In this document: one piece after another, positions 17,437 to 26,481 of the stretch | Position numbering within the stretch: the first letter of the stretch is position 1 | How the letters are laid out: the number at the start of each line of letters is the position of its first letter | DNA from: Aureispira sp963837355 | Lineage (GTDB): Bacteria > Bacteroidota > Bacteroidia > Chitinophagales > Saprospiraceae | NCBI GenBank assembly: GCA_963837355.1 | Contig: CAWIMY010000007.1 | Coordinates: 1,240,001 to 1,304,000, forward strand | Length of the DNA stretch: 64,000 bases | Direction of reading: 5' to 3' | Program-made: the position numbers and the translations under genes | Notes under the pieces: model-generated | Databases searched by the model: none | Told to the model about the DNA's origin: nothing | The model's input: only the letters and a program-made list of their open reading frames with translations

Positions 17437-20400
17437 TTAATTAGAGTTGTTCGCCTTCATCCAATCTTCTAAAATGGTCATAGATTGTTTGTCCACAAAA
17501 TAAATCATGTGGTGACAATCGACCCGTTCTACGGTGGGGTTAAAATAAGAAGGAACGCCCAAAATACTATCGGTCGAAACTGCAATATCGTTTTGCGTGG
17601 CTCCATACGCGACCTTGCCGACTTTAATAGAGACCCAATCCATGACTTTGGCCATGCCGCCCTCGGCTTGACTTTGGTACTTGGTCGTATCGCCCGCAAT
17701 GATGTAATAGCGGACCTCTTTAGGGGTGGGATGGTTGTTTAATTCTAATAAGAACGGACTACCAATACCCATCTGTTCTAGGGTCACCGTTAGTTTTTTG
17801 GTGGCCGACAAGCCTGTGATGCCCTGTGCCAAGGAAGCGATGCCAAAGGTTTTGAAATTCAAGGCAAAGGTCATTCCTGCGGTGATCAAATCTCTGTAGG
17901 TCGCTATTTTAGAAAAGGCAGAACCCGCGTTGGGGGTACCCAACATATACAAGTTGCGCACTAATAGATTGCCCTGCAAATCAGGACTTTCAATGAAGGT
18001 TCTAGAGACTAAACCACCCATAGAATGCGCCACTAAATCTACGGTTTTTCCTGCCCCTTCTACAAGGCCCGCTTGGGTCAGTTGGTTTTTGAAGTGGGTG
18101 GCGATTTGTGGAATGGGGGTATTCAAATTCTCATAGTCATAGGTCAACACCAAATCGTAATAGTTGGTGGCAAATTCCATATTGGTTGCCATTGCGCCCG
18201 TATCGCCAATAATGCCGTGCAGGACAACCAAAATTTTGTCTGCTTGGGCTACTTTTTCGGCGATGCCCTCACTTTCTTGGCGGCCTCCCTGTTCGTAATT
18301 GACCCAGCGAAGGTTATAGTTTTCTTTAGAAAAGAACAGTTTACCAAAGCACATTTTTAGCGCTTTGCCCAAGCTGCGTGTTCCTTTGTTGGAGTTGGTG
18401 GGCAACTCGGTGATCTCGTACAAGTTATTGCCTTGGGCATCTTTTCCTGTATTGGTGCCAAGAGGCAAAATCAACGTTTCTTCTTTATAAGAACCATCCT
18501 CTTGTTGCGTCAGCACGGTTTCCACGGTAAAGGGAAAGACGAGCGCGCCTTCTATTTCAGGCACCGATATTTTGAGCGGGTTGTCTGCCAAGGTATTGTC
18601 CGACTCAATATTCGTTAATTCTAACACCGTTTCTCCACTGCCACGTGTTCCGCCATCCATGAAAAATAGATCAAAGTTAGGCACTTTGTCGGGAATGGTT
18701 TCGAAGAGTTGATTGGCCGAGCGGGTATTTCTAGTAGGACTGTTCAAGAGCATATTGGCTTTAAAGGCTTCGTGTCCGTGAATGTAGATGCCGCGCGGGT
18801 CAATTTCGATGCCTTTGGTACCCACCGTTTGGCGTTCGCGTTTTAGGTGGAAGGCAAGTGTTTTGGTACACCAATCGTTGATGCTTGTTTTTGCTCCGAA
18901 ATTGCGATCTCCGACCGACTCAAAATACTGCAATTGCTCTTCCATTGCCAAGGAGGGCAACTCCAAGCTATCTATGGTGTTAATGGGTTGTTTAGAGACA
19001 AAAATCTTGAGATAATTCGTAATGTTGGTATCATTTTTTCTAAAAATAGACAAGTTGCCATACTGCTTATCTACTGCTTCTTCCAGCTCTTGTCCTGGCT
19101 CTAAGATAATGTTAGAGCGCAAGGGAATTACACCGTGGTCGGCGGTAATAAGTGCCAAGGCGAGGTAGTATTTCTCTCGACCAACATTGCGAATGCTGAT
19201 GGAATAACTGATGGCGTGTTCGTCTTCTGTATAATCCAAGACCAATTGGTGGTAATCCATCGTCGGCGCTTGGTTGGCCTCTTCCAAGGAATACTCGGTG
19301 ATGCCCCGCCCTTCTCGAACCAATGCCGTCACCCGATGGGCATCTGATGGGCTATCGGTTGTAAATTGTACCACAATATCTTCTTTGCGGATTCTCGATT
19401 TAGAATTGTCTAATTCTACCGTGTATTTCCACTGGCTCAAATGCTCCAACGCCTCCAAGACGAGCCCTACTTTGAAATCATCGCGCAGGCCGTCTTTTCC
19501 TACTTCTAAAATAAATACAGGACGATTAAACGGCACCAGTTCGTATTGTTGGAGGGCAGCGTTCCATTGCTCCTGTTGTTGGCGTTCTGATAGGCGATAA
19601 CAGGCATCTTTATCATCCCAAGCAAAGATGAAGGGACAAACCGAGTCATTGCTTACAAAAATAACCTGTTGTAAATCCTTCTTTTTCAACGCTTCGTTGA
19701 GCAGGACTAAGTCTTCGGAAGCCCCTTCAAAACAAACGCGTAAAGGCGCTACGGCAAAATCTAAGAGCTCGCCCCAATACACCTCTTCTCGCGTGGGCTG
19801 CTGGAACGAAATTTTCAATTCACTGTCCACCAATCCAATAGAATCAACGCGCCCTACGCCCAGCACCTCTTCGGAATCTTTGGTGGCGTAGACGTTAAAG
19901 TTGATCGCGCGCCCAATATCTAATGGAAAACCTGTTTGTGCTCCAAAATCTATCCGAAAAGAGTTGGTTCGAGCCGATTTTCCAATTCTAAACCGTGTCG
20001 CTTTGCTGACACTTTTTTCTCCTGTCAGAAAGACGCGGTTGGCGTTAAACAAGCCATAAGCTTCCAATTGTGGGGTTTGCTTTTCTTGCTTTTGAGAAAT
20101 GGCAGAAAGCACTTGGCTGTACACTTGAAAATAAGAAAGCCTTGGTTGTTCTCTCAAAACTTGCAACACGGATTGAGTAAACCAGCCCCCGTCTTTGGTC
20201 TCTCTCGCCAGCTCTCGTTCGCTACAAGCGGATAGTAAAATGTGTCTTGAAAGGGGAATTTCGGGCAGACTATTCCCATTTTGGACATAGGCTTGGGCGT
20301 AGTAATTTTTGTGTTCGGGCAGCGTCGAATCATAGAGGTAATCCGACAACGCTCTTGTTTGCTTGGAGCCGCCTGTCAAGCGTGTAGTCGCTTCTGAGAA

Positions 20401-20865
20401 GCGCGTTACCGAGCCCGAATGGCAACTGTCCACCAACAACACCACTTCGGCATTATTGCGCGCCACATAGTGCAACAGCACGGCCATTTCTTTATCGGCC
20501 AAATCAAACTGACCCGCTACACGGCTGTCATGTGCTACTAAGCCTTCTTCGCGCTCATCAGGATCAAACTTATAAAATGCCTCATTGGTATGGCCCCAAG
20601 AGCCGTGGCCAGAATAATAAAACAGGACAACATCTCCTTCTTGGGCACGTCCTAAATGTTGTTCAAAGCCCTCCACAATGGCTGCTCGGGTAGCTTTGCT
20701 ATCTTGGAGCACTTCTATTTTCTTTTCAAAATCCTCATAATTAGAGGAAATAAATTGCCGTACATCTTCTAGATCTTTTTGCGTCCCGCTCAAGTTAGCA
20801 ATGTCAGGACTGAGGTATTCGTTGATGCCAACCAATAGGGCATAGATGTTTCTTTTTGTGGTCAT
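17437..20865 (-). CDS. Caspase (C14)-alpha/beta hydrolase (lipase-like) fusion
   Basis: Protein of 1142 aa from the ATG at 20865 (another ATG at 20877; the frame is open to 20970). Residues 1-~280 are a metacaspase-like C14 protease with an intact dyad: His87 in YYSGHGSW and Cys148 in VDSCHSG. The middle (~300-720) aligns with the pseudocaspase (YLALALITADHGVIPL). After a spacer, residues ~872-1142 form a serine hydrolase with an HG oxyanion-type loop (VVLHGIIGD), nucleophile Ser948 in DLVAHSMGGLVSR, candidate Asp1093 (QNDIAVS) and candidate His1118/1119 (VDCHHMIYF), as in PGAP1/lipase-like proteins. A protease-gated lipase effector is plausible. First gene of an operon with adaptor and STAND copy 1. 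Confidence 0.87.
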   Translation of the reverse strand: MTTKRNIYALLVGINEYLSPDIANLSGTQKDLEDVRQFISSNYEDFEKKIEVLQDSKATRAAIVEGFEQHLGRAQEGDVVLFYYSGHGSWGHTNEAFYKFDPDEREEGLVAHDSRVAGQFDLADKEMAVLLHYVARNNAEVVLLVDSCHSGSVTRFSEATTRLTGGSKQTRALSDYLYDSTLPEHKNYYAQAYVQNGNSLPEIPLSRHILLSACSERELARETKDGGWFTQSVLQVLREQPRLSYFQVYSQVLSAISQKQEKQTPQLEAYGLFNANRVFLTGEKSVSKATRFRIGKSARTNSFRIDFGAQTGFPLDIGRAINFNVYATKDSEEVLGVGRVDSIGLVDSELKISFQQPTREEVYWGELLDFAVAPLRVCFEGASEDLVLLNEALKKKDLQQVIFVSNDSVCPFIFAWDDKDACYRLSERQQQEQWNAALQQYELVPFNRPVFILEVGKDGLRDDFKVGLVLEALEHLSQWKYTVELDNSKSRIRKEDIVVQFTTDSPSDAHRVTALVREGRGITEYSLEEANQAPTMDYHQLVLDYTEDEHAISYSISIRNVGREKYYLALALITADHGVIPLRSNIILEPGQELEEAVDKQYGNLSIFRKNDTNITNYLKIFVSKQPINTIDSLELPSLAMEEQLQYFESVGDRNFGAKTSINDWCTKTLAFHLKRERQTVGTKGIEIDPRGIYIHGHEAFKANMLLNSPTRNTRSANQLFETIPDKVPNFDLFFMDGGTRGSGETVLELTNIESDNTLADNPLKISVPEIEGALVFPFTVETVLTQQEDGSYKEETLILPLGTNTGKDAQGNNLYEITELPTNSNKGTRSLGKALKMCFGKLFFSKENYNLRWVNYEQGGRQESEGIAEKVAQADKILVVLHGIIGDTGAMATNMEFATNYYDLVLTYDYENLNTPIPQIATHFKNQLTQAGLVEGAGKTVDLVAHSMGGLVSRTFIESPDLQGNLLVRNLYMLGTPNAGSAFSKIATYRDLITAGMTFALNFKTFGIASLAQGITGLSATKKLTVTLEQMGIGSPFLLELNNHPTPKEVRYYIIAGDTTKYQSQAEGGMAKVMDWVSIKVGKVAYGATQNDIAVSTDSILGVPSYFNPTVERVDCHHMIYFVDKQSMTILEDWMKANNSN

Positions 20866-20877
20866 GGTGTTGTTCAT

Positions 20878-21216
20878 TGTGTTCAAATAGTGAAAGGTTG
20901 CTAGGGTGGTAGCAGTGTGCGTAAGGGAATGGGCGTAGAACAAGGGGCTGCCCGAAAGGGAATCGCGCAATTAAGATAGGAATTTTAATTAAATTGCCTA
21001 AGATTCACTCCTTGATTTGTCCCTACCGCACCTCTAAAAAAAATCAAGTAGTATGGTAATCACCCCCAAGGCGTTGGCCATTCTTCGCCAAGGGCGAAGC
21101 AATAGCCAAGGTTTTCTACATGCTCTAAATTCAGGAAGCAGAAGTTGCGCCAAGCGAAAATGTAACAGATAAACTACCCTTTGGCGTTTATAAAGAGGCT
21201 ATCTCGGGCAGTAATG
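20878..21216. other. Intergenic region between STAND copy 2 and caspase-lipase
   Basis: About 340 bases holding the conserved promoter element at 20971-21015. The rest (21030-21216) shows no ORF; the stretch around 21070-21105 has local symmetry (GGCCATTCTTCGCCAAGGGCGAAG) that could form a small hairpin. Confidence 0.4.
20971..21015 (-). promoter_or_regulatory. Conserved island promoter element upstream of the caspase-lipase operon
   Basis: TTAAATTGCCTAAGATTC at 20989-21006, then ACTCCTTGA, repeats almost exactly the element at 26207-26238. On the minus strand, TTAG (-33-like) is followed after 19 bases by TATCTTAA (20971-20978, -7-like). The other copy has the same 19-base spacing, so this is probably the shared promoter and upstream binding site. 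Confidence 0.6.
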
Positions 21217-24200
21217 TTATTCATAGCGTACAGGGTTGATGACGTAAACAGTACAGTTGGGCAGCTGTTGCCGCAATTGCTCTACTTGAGCATAGAATGC
21301 TTCGCTCTCTTCAGGCTCATAAAACGTACCTACGAATAGTGCTTGTAGCTGTTGCAATTGCTCCAAGCCTTCGGGAAGCATTTTCAAGTCAGGATTAGCT
21401 ATACGGAACGAAGAGAGGTTGGCTAGTGTAGACACCACAGTGGGTACACGTTTGAATCCGCCCTGCAAACGCAATTCCCTCAGCTGCGTCAACTGTGTCA
21501 ATTCAGCAGGCAGCGTCTCCAAATTAGGGCTAGTAAGCGCTAAGAGAGAGAGGTTGTTTAAAGTGGAAACACTAGTAGGAAGAATAGGAAAGATGCCTAC
21601 CAAGCGCAACTCTTGTAACTGCTGTAACCGCTCTAAGCGGTCAGGAACAGCTGTTAAATTAGGACTAGACAAGTACAAGAGACGGAGTTTTTTTAAATCC
21701 GTTATAGCAGCAGGAACGCGCTCAAAGTTGCCCCACAAGCTCAGTTCCTGAAGCTGCTTCATCGTACCTATACCCTTAGGAATTGCTTGCAGCTTCCTAC
21801 TCACCACCGTTAAAGAGGTGATGTTTTTTAACCTTGATAAGCTATTAGGAAGGCGTTCAAATGCGCCATACAAAGTAAGGCTTTTCAGATTTTTTAAGCG
21901 TTCAATATCCTTTGGAATTTCTTCTAAGTGTAGGGGCGAGGTGAGATTCAACTGCCGCAACTTAGTCAATGTCCATAGACCAGCAGGAATTGTCTGAAAG
22001 GCACCATCGTATTGTAGTTTTTCTAACTTTCTAAGATTGCCTATATCTTCGGGTAGTTTTGCTAGTTTGTTGGTGCCTTGCAAGGACAGATCGCGGAGCT
22101 GAGTAAGCGCCCCAAAATCGGGGGGTAATGCCTCTAAGTAAGGTGTCCATAAATCTAGTTCTTCTAGGTTTTGTAGCTTCACTAAGCTATTAGGAAGCTG
22201 TTCGAAGAAGCCCTCCAAAGACAAGCTGCGCAAGTTTTTTGCTTGTCCAATGGCCGAAGAAAGAGTAACCGCCCCCTCCATAGTTAAACTAAGTACTTGG
22301 AGGTGGGGAAGTTGGTAGATTTCTTCTGGAATAGAAGCTGCTGTGGTAGTGATATGGAGCTCTCTCAGGTTCTTTAATTGCGCTATCTCCTTAGAAACGC
22401 TTTTGAGGGAGATCAAACGGAGGTCTAGCGTGGTAAGTTGTTGAAGAGCGCCTAGGCCGATTGGTAGTTCACGGATGTTGGTGCTGGACAGGTTCAGTTT
22501 TTCTAGTTTCGATAGCGTGAAGAGTGCAGCAGGCAAATGGGATATGGCTGTTCCACTAATATCTAATTGCTCTAGGTTATGAAAATCGGACAAATAACTA
22601 GGTAATCTACTGAGATTAGTGCCTCGGAAGGAGACCCATTCTACTTTTTTTTGAATAATCGAATCTTTTCGGAGTTGGTCTAAGGTGCGCAAAATCGTAA
22701 GACTATCCAAATCAGAGAAGTCTAACGCCAATTTGTCCTTTTCAGTTTTGAGCAGCTTCAACAGGTTGGTATTGGCATTTTCTACCTCTTCATGAATTTG
22801 TCCTACGGAGGCCAACAAACGCGCTCTATCCCTGTCTTTAGGGAGTTTGGCTTCTATCCACTGCATGTTAGCTTTGGAAAAAATGATGTTTAAGCGGCCT
22901 CCATACTTCAATTCCTCCACTACTTTTATCAGTCGATACCGATTACCACTAGTATCCAAGAGGTATTTGAGGTTGCTAGAAAACCCTTGTGGGTCATATT
23001 CCATTTGTGCAAAGCCCGTTTTGGGGTCAAATGGCTCACCTTTATCGTACTCAAAATTAATAGTCGTATTGCCTTCTTCGTCTATAAACCCATACTTTCC
23101 ATTGTTGAAAGCCAAGGCATACTTTCCATCATAAAAATCCATCGCATCTAGAATCTTCTGATTCTTGTTAAACGCTTGTTGGGCTTTGTGTTTCTCTCTT
23201 TGAGAACTCAACGCAAATAGACCAATGAGTAGGAAGAAGAGCACCAACGCCCCACCAATGAGCAGGCGCGTTCTACGTTCTTTTTGCTGGCCTTGCACCA
23301 CGCGTTGCCTACTTTGCTCAATGAGCTGTTGTTCTTCTTCGTCCAATTGTAGTTGCTCCAAAAAGGGCTGGATAAAAGTCAACTGGCGCTCTGAAAAAAG
23401 CTCCCTTGTTTCGTCCTTGAGTTGATTTTGACTTTTGATTAAGTTGCGGACTTCCAACAAATTGATGTCTTCGTCACTGCGGCGATCCGCGATGCGCAAG
23501 GCCAACGAATCGTGGGCGATTTCGTAGAGCTCTTCTTCTTCGAGGTAGCGCAAAATGCGGTTGTTGAGCAAGGCCGTAACGATCTGTTGGATTTGCTCCT
23601 TGGGAATGCTAGGTAATTGTTTATGTAAGGCGTTGATGCTCGTGGGGTCTTTGGTGCCGTCGATGGTGACAAAAGGCGAGAGGATTTTCCAAATGGTACT
23701 GGCCTCGTAGGGCTGATCTTGGGTAATGGCTACAATGCGCTCGTCCAAAAAATCCCGTAAAATATTACCAAGGTCACCAATTTCTGCCAGCGTGGCCAAA
23801 GTATAAGTCGCTTCCGTGGTTGGTACTTTTGAATGATCCTTAGAAATATGCCGATAGAATTTGTCTAAGAAGACCTGCAAATAGGGCAGTTGAATGGTCA
23901 ACGTCTTTTCCTTTCCCCTAACTTTCTCAAAAATCTCCTCCGCAATCGCATCCGCGTCCTTTTCGTCAATGTGGACAATAGACTGCTTACAGCGCGTAGC
24001 TCCCAAGACCACTTTTTTGGCATTTTCCAAATTCATAGGATCAATGCGCAATTTCTTGCGAAAAAGCTCAGGAATCACCTTTTCAAATTCATACAAAGAA
24101 CCCAAATACTCCTCTCGAATACTGAAAATCAACTTGACAGGCTGTTTGGCTTGAAGAATTTCCTGAACGGTGGCAATGAACTGCTTTTGTTCCTTTTTAC

Positions 24201-24663
24201 TACCCAAAATAAAGAGTTCTTCAAACTGATCGAAGATTAAGTAAATCGGACGAAAATGCTTAAGGTAGATGTTTTTGAGGTAGCCTTGGGTAGTGCTCAT
24301 AGGGGTTGTTAGCTCCTGTTCTTGCTCGGTATCCATGAGGCTGTCCAACCAATCCAATTCCTCCGCTTTTGACTCAACAACCTGTCCCCCCACAGCCAAC
24401 AAGGCTTTCTTCAACGAGTCGTTGATGTTCTTGTGCCTTCTGACAAAGACCTCCAGCCAATCGTGTTTCTTAAATCGACTAGCCAAGCCACATTTAATAA
24501 GGCTGGTTTTTCCCGTTCCCGATGCGCCGTACAACAACAAAATATCGGATTGATAAATCATCTCGTAGAGTTGCTGCACTTCTTCCTCACGGCCAAAGAA
24601 AATTTCTTTATCCTCAGCGACATAAGAATCTAAAAACTTGAAGGGGTAAAGGCTATTTTTCAT
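21217..24663 (-). CDS. nSTAND1-type ATPase with TM helix, WG-like region and LRRs (copy 2)
   Basis: Paralogue (1148 aa) of the 12124-15942 protein with the same domain order: P-loop GASGTGKT at 46-53, Walker B IYLIFDQFEELF with Asp near 145, YEIAHDSLALRIADRR, KERRTR ahead of a membrane helix (~463-482), a WG-like segment (NNGKYGFIDEEGNTTI) and ~20 LRRs to the end. It lacks the long Ala-rich coiled coil of copy 1 between membrane helix and WG region, and ends cleanly (VINPVRYE). The ATPase halves are much more alike than the LRR halves, suggesting conserved switching but different ligands. The start lies 39 bases after its adaptor. Confidence 0.88.
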   Translation of the reverse strand: MKNSLYPFKFLDSYVAEDKEIFFGREEEVQQLYEMIYQSDILLLYGASGTGKTSLIKCGLASRFKKHDWLEVFVRRHKNINDSLKKALLAVGGQVVESKAEELDWLDSLMDTEQEQELTTPMSTTQGYLKNIYLKHFRPIYLIFDQFEELFILGSKKEQKQFIATVQEILQAKQPVKLIFSIREEYLGSLYEFEKVIPELFRKKLRIDPMNLENAKKVVLGATRCKQSIVHIDEKDADAIAEEIFEKVRGKEKTLTIQLPYLQVFLDKFYRHISKDHSKVPTTEATYTLATLAEIGDLGNILRDFLDERIVAITQDQPYEASTIWKILSPFVTIDGTKDPTSINALHKQLPSIPKEQIQQIVTALLNNRILRYLEEEELYEIAHDSLALRIADRRSDEDINLLEVRNLIKSQNQLKDETRELFSERQLTFIQPFLEQLQLDEEEQQLIEQSRQRVVQGQQKERRTRLLIGGALVLFFLLIGLFALSSQREKHKAQQAFNKNQKILDAMDFYDGKYALAFNNGKYGFIDEEGNTTINFEYDKGEPFDPKTGFAQMEYDPQGFSSNLKYLLDTSGNRYRLIKVVEELKYGGRLNIIFSKANMQWIEAKLPKDRDRARLLASVGQIHEEVENANTNLLKLLKTEKDKLALDFSDLDSLTILRTLDQLRKDSIIQKKVEWVSFRGTNLSRLPSYLSDFHNLEQLDISGTAISHLPAALFTLSKLEKLNLSSTNIRELPIGLGALQQLTTLDLRLISLKSVSKEIAQLKNLRELHITTTAASIPEEIYQLPHLQVLSLTMEGAVTLSSAIGQAKNLRSLSLEGFFEQLPNSLVKLQNLEELDLWTPYLEALPPDFGALTQLRDLSLQGTNKLAKLPEDIGNLRKLEKLQYDGAFQTIPAGLWTLTKLRQLNLTSPLHLEEIPKDIERLKNLKSLTLYGAFERLPNSLSRLKNITSLTVVSRKLQAIPKGIGTMKQLQELSLWGNFERVPAAITDLKKLRLLYLSSPNLTAVPDRLERLQQLQELRLVGIFPILPTSVSTLNNLSLLALTSPNLETLPAELTQLTQLRELRLQGGFKRVPTVVSTLANLSSFRIANPDLKMLPEGLEQLQQLQALFVGTFYEPEESEAFYAQVEQLRQQLPNCTVYVINPVRYE

Positions 24664-24702
24664 GAGGGAGTTGTTCTAAGAGGTATAGAGAGAAGGAGGG
24701 GT

Positions 24703-26079
24703 TTAGCTAAATAAATCATCTAGAGCAATGTCGGCAGGATTGCTCCCCGAAGTACTGTTTTTGAGAACTTGTTTCTTGGCTTCCTGAAACTGGTCAAAAA
24801 TGGTATCAAATTTTAGTTTGATGTAGTTCTCCTGATTTTTCATCAACTCCTCTAACTTACTTTCGTTTTCTAGAATGTTACACCAGTCCACATTCTCAAT
24901 GCTGTTGTCTTCCAAAAAGCGATAATTCAAGCTAGCGTCAGCGATGTGTTTGGAGGAGAAAAAACAAACTTTTGCCCCGCTTTCAAACATCAGGGTATTG
25001 TAATCAATAACAAAGGGAGAGAGGTTGATATGGTGGGCATAATCTTCTTTCTTATTGTAAATTAACACCGCATCCGTCACCACAGGGATGCCCAAGATAT
25101 TTAATTTTTCGGTGTTTTGGTTGAATTTTTGGTCGATGCCCAGTTCAATATAACTGTGAATGTATTGAGGGGATGCGGTGCGTTTTTCGTCGTAAACCAC
25201 ACTCTTAATCGAGAGCATTTGATAATTAATCAAGAAGACTAAATGCGTCAATATTTGGGTCAATTGGCCTTCTATCTCAAAGCAAGTCAACAGAGAATGT
25301 TGCGAGCGTTCGAGCAAATTGTGTAAGTGCTCTATGCGCTGGCAGGTCTTCTTAAAGCGGTCTGTTTTTAAGGTTTCTAATTCTTGGATAGGCAGGGGGA
25401 TTTGATGCCGTCGAAAGAGTTCTAAAAGGATGGACAACAAGTCCGTATAAGCGATCAAGTTGCGTTCAATCGAGTCGTCAAAAAACAGCGTCAGCTCTTT
25501 GGTTTCTTCTTCGTTGAGCTCAAAGTTGCTTGTTTTTTGGGTATCCCAAAAGGCAGAGATGAGTGCAAAATTGAGCAGCTGCACCGATTTTTGTGCTACT
25601 AGATAACAACTTTGTATATAGGTTTGCTGCTTTTGTTCGGAGAGTGGTTCTTTGCCAATCGCCATGATTTTGCGTAGCTGAATGCCAATCACCCCCACAA
25701 AGGCAAAGGTGATTAGGTTTTTGGCTACATCGGCAAAGCGGCTGTCATTTTCCCACCCTTCCAAGGCTTTGGTCTTGTCCAAAAATTTTTGGGCAGGAGC
25801 CAAGCCGCCTGTGGCCAGCGCCGCCATCATTTTTTTGGTCAACAAAACATTAAATGTTTTTTTGACACCTATATCTGCTTGTTCTAATTGGCGTAGATCA
25901 TACAGTTGGTCGGCCATTTGGACTTGCTGGACATTCAGTTGTTCCAACAAAGCACCCAAAACCGCCATCTCATTTTGGATTTCCTGTGTCGCTCCGTTGA
26001 CTTGTACCGTGATGCTACTATCGGTAATGCCTTGTATAATAACGTTGTTGTTACCTTGGTTGCTAATGTTGTTTTCCAT
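24703..26079 (-). CDS. 458-aa amyloid-motif adaptor-like protein (copy 2)
   Basis: Same length as and clearly paralogous to the 16008-17384 protein (shared FAFVGVIGIQLRKIMAIGKEPLSE, SAFWDTQKT, FFDDSIERN, VCFFSSKHI). The N-terminal motif NQGNNNVIIQGITDSSI keeps the same spacing. No named domain recognised and no signal peptide. It is the first gene of the adaptor-STAND copy 2 operon, with the conserved promoter element ~110 bases upstream. The invariant pairing with an nSTAND1 ATPase in both copies is the best functional clue: it probably oligomerises with or is triggered by the ATPase. Confidence 0.75.
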   Translation of the reverse strand: MENNISNQGNNNVIIQGITDSSITVQVNGATQEIQNEMAVLGALLEQLNVQQVQMADQLYDLRQLEQADIGVKKTFNVLLTKKMMAALATGGLAPAQKFLDKTKALEGWENDSRFADVAKNLITFAFVGVIGIQLRKIMAIGKEPLSEQKQQTYIQSCYLVAQKSVQLLNFALISAFWDTQKTSNFELNEEETKELTLFFDDSIERNLIAYTDLLSILLELFRRHQIPLPIQELETLKTDRFKKTCQRIEHLHNLLERSQHSLLTCFEIEGQLTQILTHLVFLINYQMLSIKSVVYDEKRTASPQYIHSYIELGIDQKFNQNTEKLNILGIPVVTDAVLIYNKKEDYAHHINLSPFVIDYNTLMFESGAKVCFFSSKHIADASLNYRFLEDNSIENVDWCNILENESKLEELMKNQENYIKLKFDTIFDQFQEAKKQVLKNSTSGSNPADIALDDLFS

Positions 26080-26481
26080 ATACGATAGAAATAGTGTTCA
26101 TTGGGTTGATGGGGAAAAGGGAGCGGTCGTTACGGTTTTTTAGCGCATACCGTAGGAGTATGGTTGCCAAAATGCGTAATTGCCTTATGAAATATAGGGA
26201 TAATATTTAAATTGCCTAAAATTCGCCCTACTCCTTGACAATTATTTCTTTCTAACAATACCCTTGCTTGCCAATAAGCCAACCATAAAATTGGTAGCCT
26301 AATTGGCTAGTGCTAGTTACTTTATTTTCCCTCCAATCTATTCTATTAAGATACCTAATCGCAGGCGCGTTATAATTCTAATAAAAAGGAACGTTGAAAG
26401 AAGGTACTAGCAATTTATAGCCTAGAATGCTGTTACAAGGCGAATACTCCTTATTTTACGTCAACTTAGTCTTACCAAGTT
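26080..26481. other. Intergenic region at the right edge of the NLR-like island
   Basis: About 400 bases between the divergent adaptor copy 2 and the DUF4403-like gene. It contains the conserved promoter element at 26189-26238; I see no ORF or RNA gene in the rest. Confidence 0.4.
26189..26238 (-). promoter_or_regulatory. Conserved island promoter element upstream of adaptor copy 2
   Basis: TTAAATTGCCTAAAATTC at 26207-26224 matches the element at 20989-21006 in 17 of 18 bases, and ACTCCTTGA follows, offset by five bases. On the minus strand TTAG is followed after 19 bases by TATATTTC (26189-26196), a 7/8 match to TAnnTTTG. Confidence 0.6.

Noticed and set aside
11258..20953. Shared AAGGGGCTGCCCG upstream of the CHAT gene and of the caspase-lipase gene
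   Set aside because: Thirteen bases only, and the two copies have opposite orientation relative to their genes; not enough to call an operator.
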